64,000 nucleotides of DNA. It comes from JAGQIB01 sp041393395 (GTDB lineage: Bacteria > ARS69). Below are positions 35,750 through 43,444 of this stretch, one piece after another (position 1 is the first letter of the stretch; each line of letters opens with the position of its first letter). The stretch is from NCBI GenBank assembly GCA_041393395.1, contig JAWKKG010000008.1, forward strand, positions 248,001 to 312,000. Direction: 5' to 3'. Both the position numbers and the translations under genes were made by a program. The notes under the pieces are model-generated. The model was given only the letters and a program-made list of their open reading frames with translations, did not search any database and was not told the DNA's origin.

Positions 35750-35772
35750 CGCCCCGGCCGGTGGCCGGGGCG
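35750..35772 (-). terminator. Terminator-like hairpin after the 35896 gene
   Basis: Perfect 10-bp stem CGCCCCGGCC with GGCCGGGGCG, 3-nt loop, about 120 nt after the stop. The minus-strand tail TTCGTCC is a poor U-tract, so termination strength is uncertain. Confidence 0.45.
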
Positions 35773-35895
35773 ACGTCTTACGGGGGGCCGGTTGCGGGGT
35801 TTCGATCACTCCGCTCCGGAGCGGGGCGATCCGGCAGGACTCGACGGACCGACGAGGGGCACGTGCCCGCACCTCGCCACGCGGTCCGACTCGGA

Positions 35896-36462
35896 CTAGC
35901 GGTAGAGGGCCTTGACCGTGCTCCAGCTGGTCTCCTCGACCGGAACGATGCACGGGCTCGCCTGGTTCTCGCAAAGGGCGGAACCGTCGCTCGTGAAACC
36001 AACCCGCGAGTTCGTGTGCGTCGTGGGGTTGACCGGGTCGCAGTCCACCGACACGTGCCAGCCGTTCTGGGCCGAGTCGACCGTGCAGATGGTGCCGCCC
36101 GTTCCCGTATCGAAGATGCTCCAGGACCCCGCGAGGAACTGGCCTTCGGGGCAACCGCCGACCGCGATCAGCAGCGCCGTGGCCGTGCCGGCATTCAGAA
36201 CGCCGTTCATCGGCGTGAAACCCACGACGGAGAGCGCACCGGTCGCCGCCACATCGAACTCCGCCGCGGACCAGCCACCGTTCGACGTGCACTCCATCCA
36301 GCAGTAGAGCGTCACCAGACCAGGGGTGCCGCTCGGGGCGCCGATGTTGTTGTCCGGGGTCGAACTGCTGCCACTGACGCTCCACCCGTAGGTGTTCGCG
36401 CCGGCACTCGCCATCGTGGGCACCAGCAGAGCCAGCGCCGCAACCGTAAGCAACTTCTTCAT
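35896..36462 (-). CDS. Small secreted protein of unknown function
   Basis: 188 residues: signal peptide MKKLLTVAALALLVPTMASA, then a mature domain of about 168 residues rich in Gly, Ser, Thr and with six or seven Cys residues (LYCWMECTSNGG, VGGCPEGQF, TICTVDSAQNGWHVSVDCDP, ALCENQASPC). The even spread of cysteines suggests a disulfide-stabilised extracellular beta fold. No known family recognised and no sorting-type module. AGGAGG lies 9 nt before ATG 36462, and an excellent promoter lies 147 nt further up, so this gene is probably highly expressed as a single unit. Confidence 0.82.
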   Translation of the reverse strand: MKKLLTVAALALLVPTMASAGANTYGWSVSGSSSTPDNNIGAPSGTPGLVTLYCWMECTSNGGWSAAEFDVAATGALSVVGFTPMNGVLNAGTATALLIAVGGCPEGQFLAGSWSIFDTGTGGTICTVDSAQNGWHVSVDCDPVNPTTHTNSRVGFTSDGSALCENQASPCIVPVEETSWSTVKALYR

Positions 36463-36615
36463 GAGAAACCGCCTCCTCCCCCGCCGGGGATCCCCTGAGG
36501 ACCGCGAGTGCAATCTCGCACGTCTCGCGGTCGAATGATCGAACCTGCCCAACACCGCTCGATGCGCCGGGCTGGCCCTGGGCGGACCAAGCCGGAATCT
36601 CCCGATGTCCGCGGC

Positions 36616-36644
36616 ATTCTAGGAACGGCTCCGCGAGGTGTCAA
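36616..36644 (-). promoter_or_regulatory. Near-consensus sigma-70 promoter of the small secreted protein
   Basis: On the minus strand TTGACA (36644-36639), a 17-bp spacer and TAGAAT (36621-36616). The -35 is perfect and the -10 matches 5 of 6. Predicted start about 36609, leader about 147 nt. Confidence 0.8.
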
Positions 36645-36702
36645 CCGACGCAAGGCGAAAACGGACTTCTTCACACCCCGGAACCCCGGGGTCGGACAGT
36701 GC

Positions 36703-36739
36703 AAAAAAAAAGCGGGGCGCCCCGAGTGGGGCACCCCGC
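36703..36739 (-). terminator. Rho-independent terminator after the dockerin-like gene
   Basis: On the minus strand GCGGGGTGCCCC pairs with GGGGCGCCCCGC (12 bp, one G-T pair, 4-nt loop), followed by nine T residues. It begins 24 nt after the stop at 36763. Confidence 0.93.
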
Positions 36740-36762
36740 GATTCGAACCACGATCGGTCGGC

Positions 36763-37395
36763 TTACGGGCAGGTACCGGCGCCGCAGCCGTGGGACAGAC
36801 CGCCACCGATGAAACCGAAGTCGATGACGTTGACCGTGCCGTCGCAGTTGAAGTCGGACGTCACGCAGTACGGCGCCGGCGGCAGGCACGCCGCGAAAGC
36901 ACCGAGGTCGACGATGTTCGTCGAGCTGGCCGGCTCGGCCTCGTTCGACGCGTTCTGGTCCGGCGACGTGTAGCTGAAGTTCGTCGTCGAGATCAGGATG
37001 TTGCCGACGCAGCTGGCCGTCACTTCGAGATCCGCGGAGCCGCGGCCCGACAGCTGATTGACGACGAAGTGCGCAACACCGTTCGCGTTCGTGTTGCCGT
37101 TGCCGGTCAGGATGTTCGTGGTCATCTGAGCCGGGCAGCAGTTGCCGAGCGTCAGCGTCTGATTCGTGGCGGCAACGCTGGTCGCGCAGTTGGCGACCGG
37201 CACGTCGAACGCGTCACGAAGCGTGACGAAGACCGTCATCTTGTCCAGGCCGCCATCCGCACGGAAGCGGTACTGACAGGCGAGCGGCTGACCGCCGAGG
37301 CGGACGGACGAGTTGGCAGGAGAAGGGACACCGGCGAGCGCGTCCGCGCCGACCGCGAGGACGAGCAGCGTCGCCAGGACCAGGGACTTGCGCAT
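36763..37395 (-). CDS. Secreted protein with C-terminal dockerin-like half-repeat
   Basis: 210 residues. Signal peptide MRKSLVLATLLVLAVGADALA, then a beta-rich domain (VFVTLRDAFDVPVANCATSV, GVAHFVVNQLSGRGSADLEVTASCVGN) that resembles Ig-like/invasin-type modules, and an end of D-F-N-C-D-G-T-V-N-V-I-D-F-G-F. That D-x-N-x-D-G-x-V-x-x-x-D pattern is a calcium-binding dockerin-type repeat, present once rather than twice. Such ends are frequent in secreted proteins of uncultured FCB and Planctomycetes-like lineages, usually without a cohesin partner. GGAGG lies 6 nt before ATG 37395. Two promoters lie upstream and a strong terminator follows. Confidence 0.8.
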   Translation of the reverse strand: MRKSLVLATLLVLAVGADALAGVPSPANSSVRLGGQPLACQYRFRADGGLDKMTVFVTLRDAFDVPVANCATSVAATNQTLTLGNCCPAQMTTNILTGNGNTNANGVAHFVVNQLSGRGSADLEVTASCVGNILISTTNFSYTSPDQNASNEAEPASSTNIVDLGAFAACLPPAPYCVTSDFNCDGTVNVIDFGFIGGGLSHGCGAGTCP

Positions 37396-37533
37396 CTGTT
37401 ACCTCCGAGCACGAAGTATCGATGGACCAACAAGAATCACGGGACGGCGTCTTCCCTAGATCAGGAAGAACGTTGCAGCGGAATCAAGCGAGTCTAGGTG
37501 CAGCACCCCCCTTCCCTGGCCATTTCAAAATCC

Positions 37534-37563
37534 ACTTTAGCATGCGGCCTCCTACCACGTCAA
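37534..37563 (-). promoter_or_regulatory. Proximal promoter of the dockerin-like gene
   Basis: On the minus strand TTGACG (37563-37558), an 18-bp spacer and TAAAGT (37539-37534). The boxes are identical to those of the gingipain-family gene. Predicted start about 37527, leader about 130 nt. Confidence 0.65.
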
Positions 37564-37684
37564 ACGGACGAACGACCCCCGTCCGCACATACCGGGCCGG
37601 CATTTTTTTTCCGCGACCCGAGGGCCCGATCCGGGCACACCCGGACCGCGATCCCACCTTGGCAGGTCCGCTTTCGATAACACG

Positions 37685-37714
37685 AGCCTAGCAAGCTCGC
37701 GGGTCGAAAGTCAA
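37685..37714 (-). promoter_or_regulatory. Distal candidate promoter of the dockerin-like gene
   Basis: On the minus strand TTGACT (37714-37709), an 18-bp spacer and TAGGCT (37690-37685). If used, the leader would be about 280 nt. Confidence 0.45.
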
Positions 37715-37841
37715 TCGGCTCCCGGTTCTCGGGCCGGTTCGGAGCCGGTTTCCGGCTCTTTCGGACCTCGACGACGCGGTCAGGATGTCCGCCTCGGCTA
37801 GGGAATCTGACAAGGGAAACGAGAAGATTTGAGAAAGGCGG

Positions 37842-39497
37842 TCACTCCGCGGTCGCCTTTCCGGCCGGGGCGGCCTCCGGAGGGCCCAGATTGCCGGGAG
37901 GATCCCTCCCAGCCGCCCTTCGGCTGCCCCCGAGACGCCTCCGGTCGTACGGGAAGCGGTCCGGGGGCCCCTCCTGATCCGTCGCGGGGTCGTACGGGGC
38001 CAGGCGAGGCGCTGCGGCCGCCCCATCCCACCGGAAGAGCCACAGCGTCCGATCCGGAAAATGGGCCGCCAGACGGGCGTTCAGCTCGGGCTCCCGGTAG
38101 ATGGCGACCACGGAGTCCCCCGAGAGATCCGGGTTCCCCACCACCGCGGCCGAGGCGAGCTGGTAGGTCGAGACGTCCACGAAGACCAGCCGGCGCTCCC
38201 GCGGCAGAGATGCCAGAAAGCGCTCGAGGATCCGCGTGCTGTCCGTCAACGGATTCGAGTGGGCGGCCCGGACGGCGCGCACGTGGTCCGGGGCCGCGCC
38301 GACCAGAAAAGCTCCGGCCACGAGGGCCAGCGTGCCTCCCGAGACGATCCGACCGACCCGGCCGCCCCGCCACAGCCAGGCCAGGGGCATCGCGAGGAGC
38401 ACGGCGAGGGCGGGAAAAGCCTCGTAGTAGAAGCGTGGCCCGAGCAACCAGGCCGCGGGCCCCAGGATTCCCGGGTAGATGAAGTACCCGGCGACGAGCG
38501 CGAGGAACGGGCCGATCCAAACGACCGCGCGACGACGAAGCACGATCGCCGCCACGGCCGCCGCCACCGCCGTCGGGGTCGCGATCGCGCTGGGCCAGGG
38601 AAGCAGCGCCCCGGGGACCATCGCGAGCAGCCGTCGGGTCGCGATCCAGGCGACCTCGGGCGTGAAGCGATCCACCACGCGGCCGCCGCCGATCGCCCGG
38701 GAGTGCGGCAGGTCCACGAATCCGATCTGGAAGTCCTGTCGCCACCAGAGCGCGTAGGGACTCGTGAACGCGGATCCGGTGATCGTATGGTTCCAGTACG
38801 CGACGAACGCGAGCCAGGGCAGCAGGCCCGTCGCCAGTCCGGCGAGCAGGGCCGGACGCCGGTGCGATCCGCGCGCGAACGGGAGGAGACCGAGCGCGAG
38901 TGCTCCCGCGACCCACACCACGGAGTACGCGCGGGGACTCGCAAGCGCCCAACCGAGACAGAGACCGGAGAGCACGCCCCGCAGGCCGGGTCGATCGGAT
39001 CGCGACGTCAGGAGCAACGCGGTGGTCGCGAGAAGGAGCGCCGCAAACACGTGGGTAAGGTACGTGGTCGTGAGGCGCAACTGGATCGGTGCGCACGCGA
39101 GCAGGAGCGCGGCCCCGACTCCGACCGCGTCTCCCCCGGCGCGGCGCCCGAGCGCAAACGTCGCGAGTAGCAGGAGGCCCGAGAGGATCGGATTCACGAG
39201 CCACTCGACGTGAAGCAGTTCCCCCGGCGCGAGTGCGAGCGAGAACCCGGGATACGACGCTCCGACCCAGTGACCGCGCTCGATCCGAAGCCAGGGGAGA
39301 AACCGGAATGATTCGGGGACCGGCGGCGCCGGCGCCACGAGGTGGCCGGCGGCAATCGCCTTGGCCTGGAAACGGTAGAGGACGCCATCGGGAAACGTAT
39401 GACTCGCATCTGCCGGTACCCGCAGGACCCATGCGGTCCAGACGACGTACGCGAGCGCGAGCGCAAGTACCCCGAGGAACGCGCCCCGCCGGCTCAT
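37842..39497 (-). CDS. Polytopic membrane protein, GT-C-like glycosyltransferase family
   Basis: 551 residues with about ten membrane segments followed by a soluble C-terminal part of about 150 residues. The first loop (VLRVPADASHTFPDGVLYRFQAKAIAAGH) carries an Asp, as in ArnT/PMT-like GT-C enzymes; later features are LLACAPIQLRLTTTYLTHVFAALLLATTALLL and WNHTITGSAFTSPYALWWRQDF. The C-terminal region RRLVFVDVSTYQLASAAVVGNPDLSGDSVVAIY is a soluble domain of the kind seen in such proteins. Its ATG overlaps the upstream stop (ATGA, 39494-39497). The likely role is lipid-linked sugar transfer to an envelope component; substrate unknown. Confidence 0.78.
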   Translation of the reverse strand: MSRRGAFLGVLALALAYVVWTAWVLRVPADASHTFPDGVLYRFQAKAIAAGHLVAPAPPVPESFRFLPWLRIERGHWVGASYPGFSLALAPGELLHVEWLVNPILSGLLLLATFALGRRAGGDAVGVGAALLLACAPIQLRLTTTYLTHVFAALLLATTALLLTSRSDRPGLRGVLSGLCLGWALASPRAYSVVWVAGALALGLLPFARGSHRRPALLAGLATGLLPWLAFVAYWNHTITGSAFTSPYALWWRQDFQIGFVDLPHSRAIGGGRVVDRFTPEVAWIATRRLLAMVPGALLPWPSAIATPTAVAAAVAAIVLRRRAVVWIGPFLALVAGYFIYPGILGPAAWLLGPRFYYEAFPALAVLLAMPLAWLWRGGRVGRIVSGGTLALVAGAFLVGAAPDHVRAVRAAHSNPLTDSTRILERFLASLPRERRLVFVDVSTYQLASAAVVGNPDLSGDSVVAIYREPELNARLAAHFPDRTLWLFRWDGAAAAPRLAPYDPATDQEGPPDRFPYDRRRLGGSRRAAGRDPPGNLGPPEAAPAGKATAE

Positions 39498-41848
39498 CCG
39501 AGCATCCCTTGCCGGGCGCCCGCGCGTTCGACGTGTCGGCGCGGAGCCAATCCCAGTCCGAGCACGAGCGACCATGCGCCGAGCGAGAGCGCCGCGCCCC
39601 GACGAAAGGACTTCGGACGAAACCGAAGCTCCACGTGGGACTCTCCGGCGGGCACGACCAGTCCCATCAGAACGTAGTCGCACCGGTGGATCGGGACGGC
39701 GGAACCGTCGACGCGAGCCTCCCAGCCGGGGTAGTGAACCTCGCTCACCACGAGGAAGGCCGTCCCATCCGCCCGGACTTCCAGATCGATGGCCCCCGGG
39801 GCCACGGAAAGCACCCGAACGTCCGCCGAGCCGGCCGACGGCGACGGAGTCAGCGCGACGGGCTCCTCGACGAGCGCGACGCCCCAGGGGTCGAACGAGG
39901 CTCCGCCCGGCAATCGCGACGTGTGCACCGCCCGCAGGATCTCCTCGGGGGTGAGCACGAGACACTGAGCGACCACCCAGGCGCGCGGAGGATCGGCACG
40001 ATTCTCGTACACTCGAACTCCGTCACCCGTCTCCACCAGAGCCCAGCGTTCGGGATCCCGTTCGAGTCCTGGAATCGCCTGTCGCCAATCGGCCGGGGCG
40101 AACACGTAGCGAACGGCGAGCAGATCGAGCGCACGCGAGTGACGGTCCTTGACGGCCCGCTTCACGCGTCCGAACGAGTCGTAGCCGTAGAACTCGGCGT
40201 AGCGCTGCAGACACATCGGGTTGTAGCCGTGGGCGCCGGGAAGGTCCCAGAGACGGTGGCGATTCTCCGGGATCGTCGATCGATTCCGGTGCAAGCGCAC
40301 GGCCGTGGTCGCCCGCTGTGCCTGCTCGTGCAACGTCGCCCGATAGGGCGCCACCATCTCGGGCATCTCGAAGTCCGCGGGACTCGGCGAGCTTTCCCGC
40401 CAGAGGCCGAACCACGCGTGGGATGCGAGGTCCGCGACGAGTACGAGCGGCAGCGCCCAGCTCAGCCAGCGTCGATGTCCACCCCACGCGACGACCGCGC
40501 ACGTCGCGAGCCAGAGCGCGACCTGAACGCCGGCCGTCGAGGCAAACGCGCGGACGGCCTCGTCCCCGCCCTGTTCGGCGGCCCTTCGAGCGACGGCACG
40601 AAGTGCGAGCAGGAACACGCCGGAGAACACCACGATCCACAGGGCGCGCGTGGCTGCGCTCGGAGGAGAAGCCCGCAGCCGCGCCGCGCCGAGCGCCGCC
40701 AGCATCGCCAGCCCGAACTGCATCTCGAATGCGTGCCGGGCCGGCACCCGGAACCGGTTCAGGAGCGGGATCCGGTGCACGAGGTCCCCGTGAGGAATCG
40801 TGCCCGACATGGCGAGGCCCGCGGCCACGAGGACGACCGCCGCGGCGAACCACGCAACCCCGCGACGTCGAGATCCGAACGCGAACGGAACCAGGAGAAG
40901 CGGAAGACATCCGACATAGGTCATGCCGGTGCGCAGCCGCCACGGGTCTCGATCGCGATCGTTCCATCCGGCGCGCTGCAATGCGGGATCGTTGTTCGTT
41001 CCGGGGGCATCCGGGAGGAAGAACTCGGTCCACCGATCAGGAGCGAAGGAGAAGAACTCGAAATAGCCGAGCGGCATGTCGGCGCGCGAGCATCGTCGGG
41101 CGAGTTCTTCGCCCGGGATCCACACGACGGCCGAGAGAAGCAGGGCGAGGAACCCGGCCGCACTCAGGTCCCGAAGCACCCGAAGACGTTCTCCCGATCG
41201 CGAAGCAACGGCCAGAAGCGCGTACGCGGCCGCGACCAGCCCGGCGTAGGCGGAAGTCTGCGGATGTCCGGCCATCAGACAGCAACCGCCGCTCGCCGCC
41301 GTCCACGCGATCCACCGCCGGGACGGCGCACGGCGCAATCGCTCGATCCCGAGCAGGATCCCCGGAAGCCACCCCAGCGCGTGCACGATCGGAATCATCG
41401 AGAGGTTCCAGATCGCGAAGCCACCGAGCCCGTACACGAGGCCGGCGACCATCCCCGCCCACGCCCCCGCGAGCTCGCGTACGAACCGGTACATGAGGAA
41501 CATCGCGAGGAGGAACGCGGAGATCACGTAGGCGTTCCAGGTCCCGGGGATGCGCGATAGGATCATCGCCGGCGGGTACCACGTCATCTCCTCGGGGTCG
41601 CCCACGACGGGAAACCCGGAGAATTCGTTCGGGTCCCAGAGCGCTTCCGTGGTTCGATAGGCCGGATAGAAGAAGGCCGTGCCGTCGCCGGAGGCGAGGA
41701 GGCGCCCCGACCGCAGCACGGGAGCGAACAAGCCCAGAAGGAGACCGAGAAAAATGACGAACGCAAGCAACGACCCGGGGCGCTCGGGCGGCGAGTACGT
41801 TGACGGGCCTTCCGGGGTGGCCGGAACGGGCGGCTCCGAGGTGGACAC
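39494..41848 (-). CDS. YfhO-like polytopic membrane protein
   Basis: 784 residues with about 12 membrane segments in the first 500 residues and a long extracytoplasmic C-terminal domain. YfhO family marks: FAPVLRSGRLLASGDGTAFFYPAY near the N-terminus, YGLGGFAIWNLSMIPIVHALGWLPGILLGIERL, the C-terminal LLAVRYVFAPADWR, RVYENRADPPRAWVV and YPGWEARVDGSAVPIHRCDYVLMGLVVPAGESHVELRF. YfhO of Bacillus glycosylates lipoteichoic acid; Gram-negative homologues are unassigned. The start is GTG 41848 with GAGGA just upstream. It is the first gene of a two-gene operon with a promoter-like sequence 47 nt upstream. Confidence 0.87.
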   Translation of the reverse strand: MSTSEPPVPATPEGPSTYSPPERPGSLLAFVIFLGLLLGLFAPVLRSGRLLASGDGTAFFYPAYRTTEALWDPNEFSGFPVVGDPEEMTWYPPAMILSRIPGTWNAYVISAFLLAMFLMYRFVRELAGAWAGMVAGLVYGLGGFAIWNLSMIPIVHALGWLPGILLGIERLRRAPSRRWIAWTAASGGCCLMAGHPQTSAYAGLVAAAYALLAVASRSGERLRVLRDLSAAGFLALLLSAVVWIPGEELARRCSRADMPLGYFEFFSFAPDRWTEFFLPDAPGTNNDPALQRAGWNDRDRDPWRLRTGMTYVGCLPLLLVPFAFGSRRRGVAWFAAAVVLVAAGLAMSGTIPHGDLVHRIPLLNRFRVPARHAFEMQFGLAMLAALGAARLRASPPSAATRALWIVVFSGVFLLALRAVARRAAEQGGDEAVRAFASTAGVQVALWLATCAVVAWGGHRRWLSWALPLVLVADLASHAWFGLWRESSPSPADFEMPEMVAPYRATLHEQAQRATTAVRLHRNRSTIPENRHRLWDLPGAHGYNPMCLQRYAEFYGYDSFGRVKRAVKDRHSRALDLLAVRYVFAPADWRQAIPGLERDPERWALVETGDGVRVYENRADPPRAWVVAQCLVLTPEEILRAVHTSRLPGGASFDPWGVALVEEPVALTPSPSAGSADVRVLSVAPGAIDLEVRADGTAFLVVSEVHYPGWEARVDGSAVPIHRCDYVLMGLVVPAGESHVELRFRPKSFRRGAALSLGAWSLVLGLGLAPRRHVERAGARQGMLG

Positions 41849-41879
41849 GGATTCCTCGACGCGGCATCGCCGCTGGACC

Positions 41880-42491
41880 GTGGGGGAGCGCCGGTGGGGT
41901 AAAGCTATCGGACCGTCGAACTGCGGTCAAGCGAGGACTCCGCACGGACCTGCCCGCCCAAAGCGTTGGCTCCGGAGCGCGCTCGGGGTCGTCGCCTCCG
42001 TGTTGCTTGCGAACATCGTCGACGCCGAACCTCCGGACGCATGGAGCCCCCTCCGCCTCCTCGAGGGGCACTGGGTCGGCGTGGGAGCCGGCTTCGGCTC
42101 GGAGTCGGACGTGACCCACGACTGGGCCTTCGTGATCGACGGAAACTTCCTGGAGCTCCGGACCCGGTCCACCGTGAGAACGGACACGGGGGGCGGCGAG
42201 GTTCACGAGGACGTGGCGTACGTGAGTCACGACCGCGATCACGATGCGTTCGTGTGTCGTCAGTTCCTGTCCGAGGGCTACGTGAACACGTACGACATCC
42301 GACTTCCCCCCGACCCGGGCGGCGAGATCCTGTTCGCCCACCGGGACTCCGAGGGGTCCGGCGGCGTGCGCGCGCAGATACGCCTGCGCTTCGTGTCCCG
42401 CGACGAGTACGTGATGGCGCTCGATCTCGCGTTCACGCCGGACGCGGAGTTCAAGGCGTGCCAGGAGATGAGGATGCACCGCCGGCCTTGA
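41880..42491 (+). CDS. Secreted or membrane-tethered small beta-barrel protein (lipocalin/DUF1579-like)
   Basis: At most 203 residues from GTG 41880. A hydrophobic stretch WLRSALGVVASVLLANIVDA preceded by basic residues looks like a signal. The mature part RLLEGHWVGVGAGFGSESDVTHDWAFVIDGNFLELRTRSTVR ... YVMALDLAFTPDAEFKACQEMRMHRR has the G-x-W plus antiparallel-strand rhythm of lipocalin/FABP-like proteins of unknown ligand. The start is unsure: the candidate promoter of the divergent YfhO gene overlaps the first 17 codons, and the next in-frame GTG at 42000 would lose the signal. It converges on the CDF gene with a 41-nt overlap. Confidence 0.65.
   Translation: MGERRWGKAIGPSNCGQARTPHGPARPKRWLRSALGVVASVLLANIVDAEPPDAWSPLRLLEGHWVGVGAGFGSESDVTHDWAFVIDGNFLELRTRSTVRTDTGGGEVHEDVAYVSHDRDHDAFVCRQFLSEGYVNTYDIRLPPDPGGEILFAHRDSEGSGGVRAQIRLRFVSRDEYVMALDLAFTPDAEFKACQEMRMHRRP
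41902..41930 (-). promoter_or_regulatory. Candidate promoter of the YfhO-like operon
   Basis: On the minus strand TTGACC (41930-41925), a 17-bp spacer and TAGCTT (41907-41902), predicting a start near 41895 and a leader of about 47 nt to GTG 41848. The -35 matches 5 of 6, the -10 only 3 of 6. Confidence 0.45.
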
Positions 42492-43374
42492 CCGGGACCG
42501 GTTCCACGTGCACCACGACGTCCACGACCCCGAGACCCGCCGCAAGCAGGGCGTCCTTCACGTCGTGGGCGACGTCGTGCCCGTGTCGCACCGTGAGATC
42601 CCCGTCGACCTCGATGTGGATCTCCACGAGGAGTCCCGTCCCCGCGCGACGGATCCGGCACTTCTCCACGTCCTCCACGTCGTGCACGGCCCCGGCGACC
42701 TCGCGGACGCGTCGCTCGGTGGCGCCGGTGACGGCGGCGTCCATCGTCTCGTTCACGGCGGGGATGAGGAGCCGCGCGGCGTTGTACGCGATCACGACGC
42801 ACGCGATCAGCGCGGCCCACTCGTCGGCCATCGCGAATGCGGGCCCGCCGACCAGCGCCACGCCGATGCCCACGAACGCGGCCGCCGACGTGATGGCATC
42901 CGAGCGGTGGTGCCAAGCCTCTCCCCGGAGCGCCCCGCTCCCGACGTCCGCTCCTGCCCGCTGAACCCAGCGGAACATGCCCTCCTTGAGGAGAACGACG
43001 CCGGCCAGAACGGCCAGCGTGTACCAGGCGGGCGCCGCATGCGGCGTCCGAATCCCGTGGATGCTCTGCGCCGCGATCAGGGCGGCGGCCCCGAGCATCA
43101 GCAGGGCGACGAGGGCGGCCGCCAGCGAGTCGGCCTTGCCGTGCCCGTAGGGATGCGATTCGTCCGGCGGACGGGACGCCACGCGGAGGCCACCCCACAC
43201 GACGAGCGAGGAGACGACGTCCATCGTGGACTCGATGCCGTCGGCGATCAGCGCGTACGAATCTCCGATCACGCCGGTCGCGATCTTCGTGGCGGCGAGC
43301 GTGACGTTCAGGGCGAGACTGACTCCCGACACGCGCAGTGCGGGTGATCCACTCGCCCTCTCGAATCCTGTCAT
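42451..43374 (-). CDS. Cation diffusion facilitator (CDF) divalent-metal exporter
   Basis: 307 residues with six membrane segments and a cytoplasmic C-terminal domain. The zinc-site residues are in place: D in ALIADGIESTMDV (helix 2), the HPYGHGK motif after helix 2-3, and H-H-x-x-x-D in EAWHHRSDAITS (helix 5). The C-terminal domain (RVREVAGAVHDVEDVEKCRIRRAGTGLLVEIHIEVDGDLTVRHGHDVAHDV) is the ferredoxin-like dimerisation and metal-sensing module. Proton-driven export of Zn, Fe, Cd or Co is expected; the H/D-D sites favour zinc but do not prove it. Single gene between the poxB stop and the convergent lipocalin-like gene. Confidence 0.93.
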   Translation of the reverse strand: MTGFERASGSPALRVSGVSLALNVTLAATKIATGVIGDSYALIADGIESTMDVVSSLVVWGGLRVASRPPDESHPYGHGKADSLAAALVALLMLGAAALIAAQSIHGIRTPHAAPAWYTLAVLAGVVLLKEGMFRWVQRAGADVGSGALRGEAWHHRSDAITSAAAFVGIGVALVGGPAFAMADEWAALIACVVIAYNAARLLIPAVNETMDAAVTGATERRVREVAGAVHDVEDVEKCRIRRAGTGLLVEIHIEVDGDLTVRHGHDVAHDVKDALLAAGLGVVDVVVHVEPVPVKAGGASSSPGTP

Positions 43375-43444
43375 GCAGCTTCGCTCCCGCTCCGAACTCG
43401 CGGCCGCACGATACCGCGTTCCCGCCGTCGCCGCGAGTGCGCGA

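Larger units (their letters stand above)
37396..37841 (-). other. Long leader/intergenic region with tandem promoters
   Basis: 446 bp without a supportable gene, between the membrane-protein stop and the dockerin-like gene start. It is less GC-rich near the right-hand gene and holds two promoter-like sequences (listed separately), a poly-T block at 37602-37610 and small hairpins: CCGGG-CACA-CCCGG at about 37632 and GAGCCGG-TTT-CCGGCTC at 37742-37758, the latter a possible 3' end for the upstream membrane-protein operon. Confidence 0.5.

Noticed and set aside
36735..36765. T-arm-like word GGTTCGAAT on the minus strand, hinting at a tRNA
   Set aside because: No acceptor, D or anticodon arm around it; it lies at the 3' end of the dockerin-like gene and its terminator.
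42000..42491. Lipocalin-like gene starting at GTG 42000
   Set aside because: It would cut through the hydrophobic leader; kept as an alternative only.
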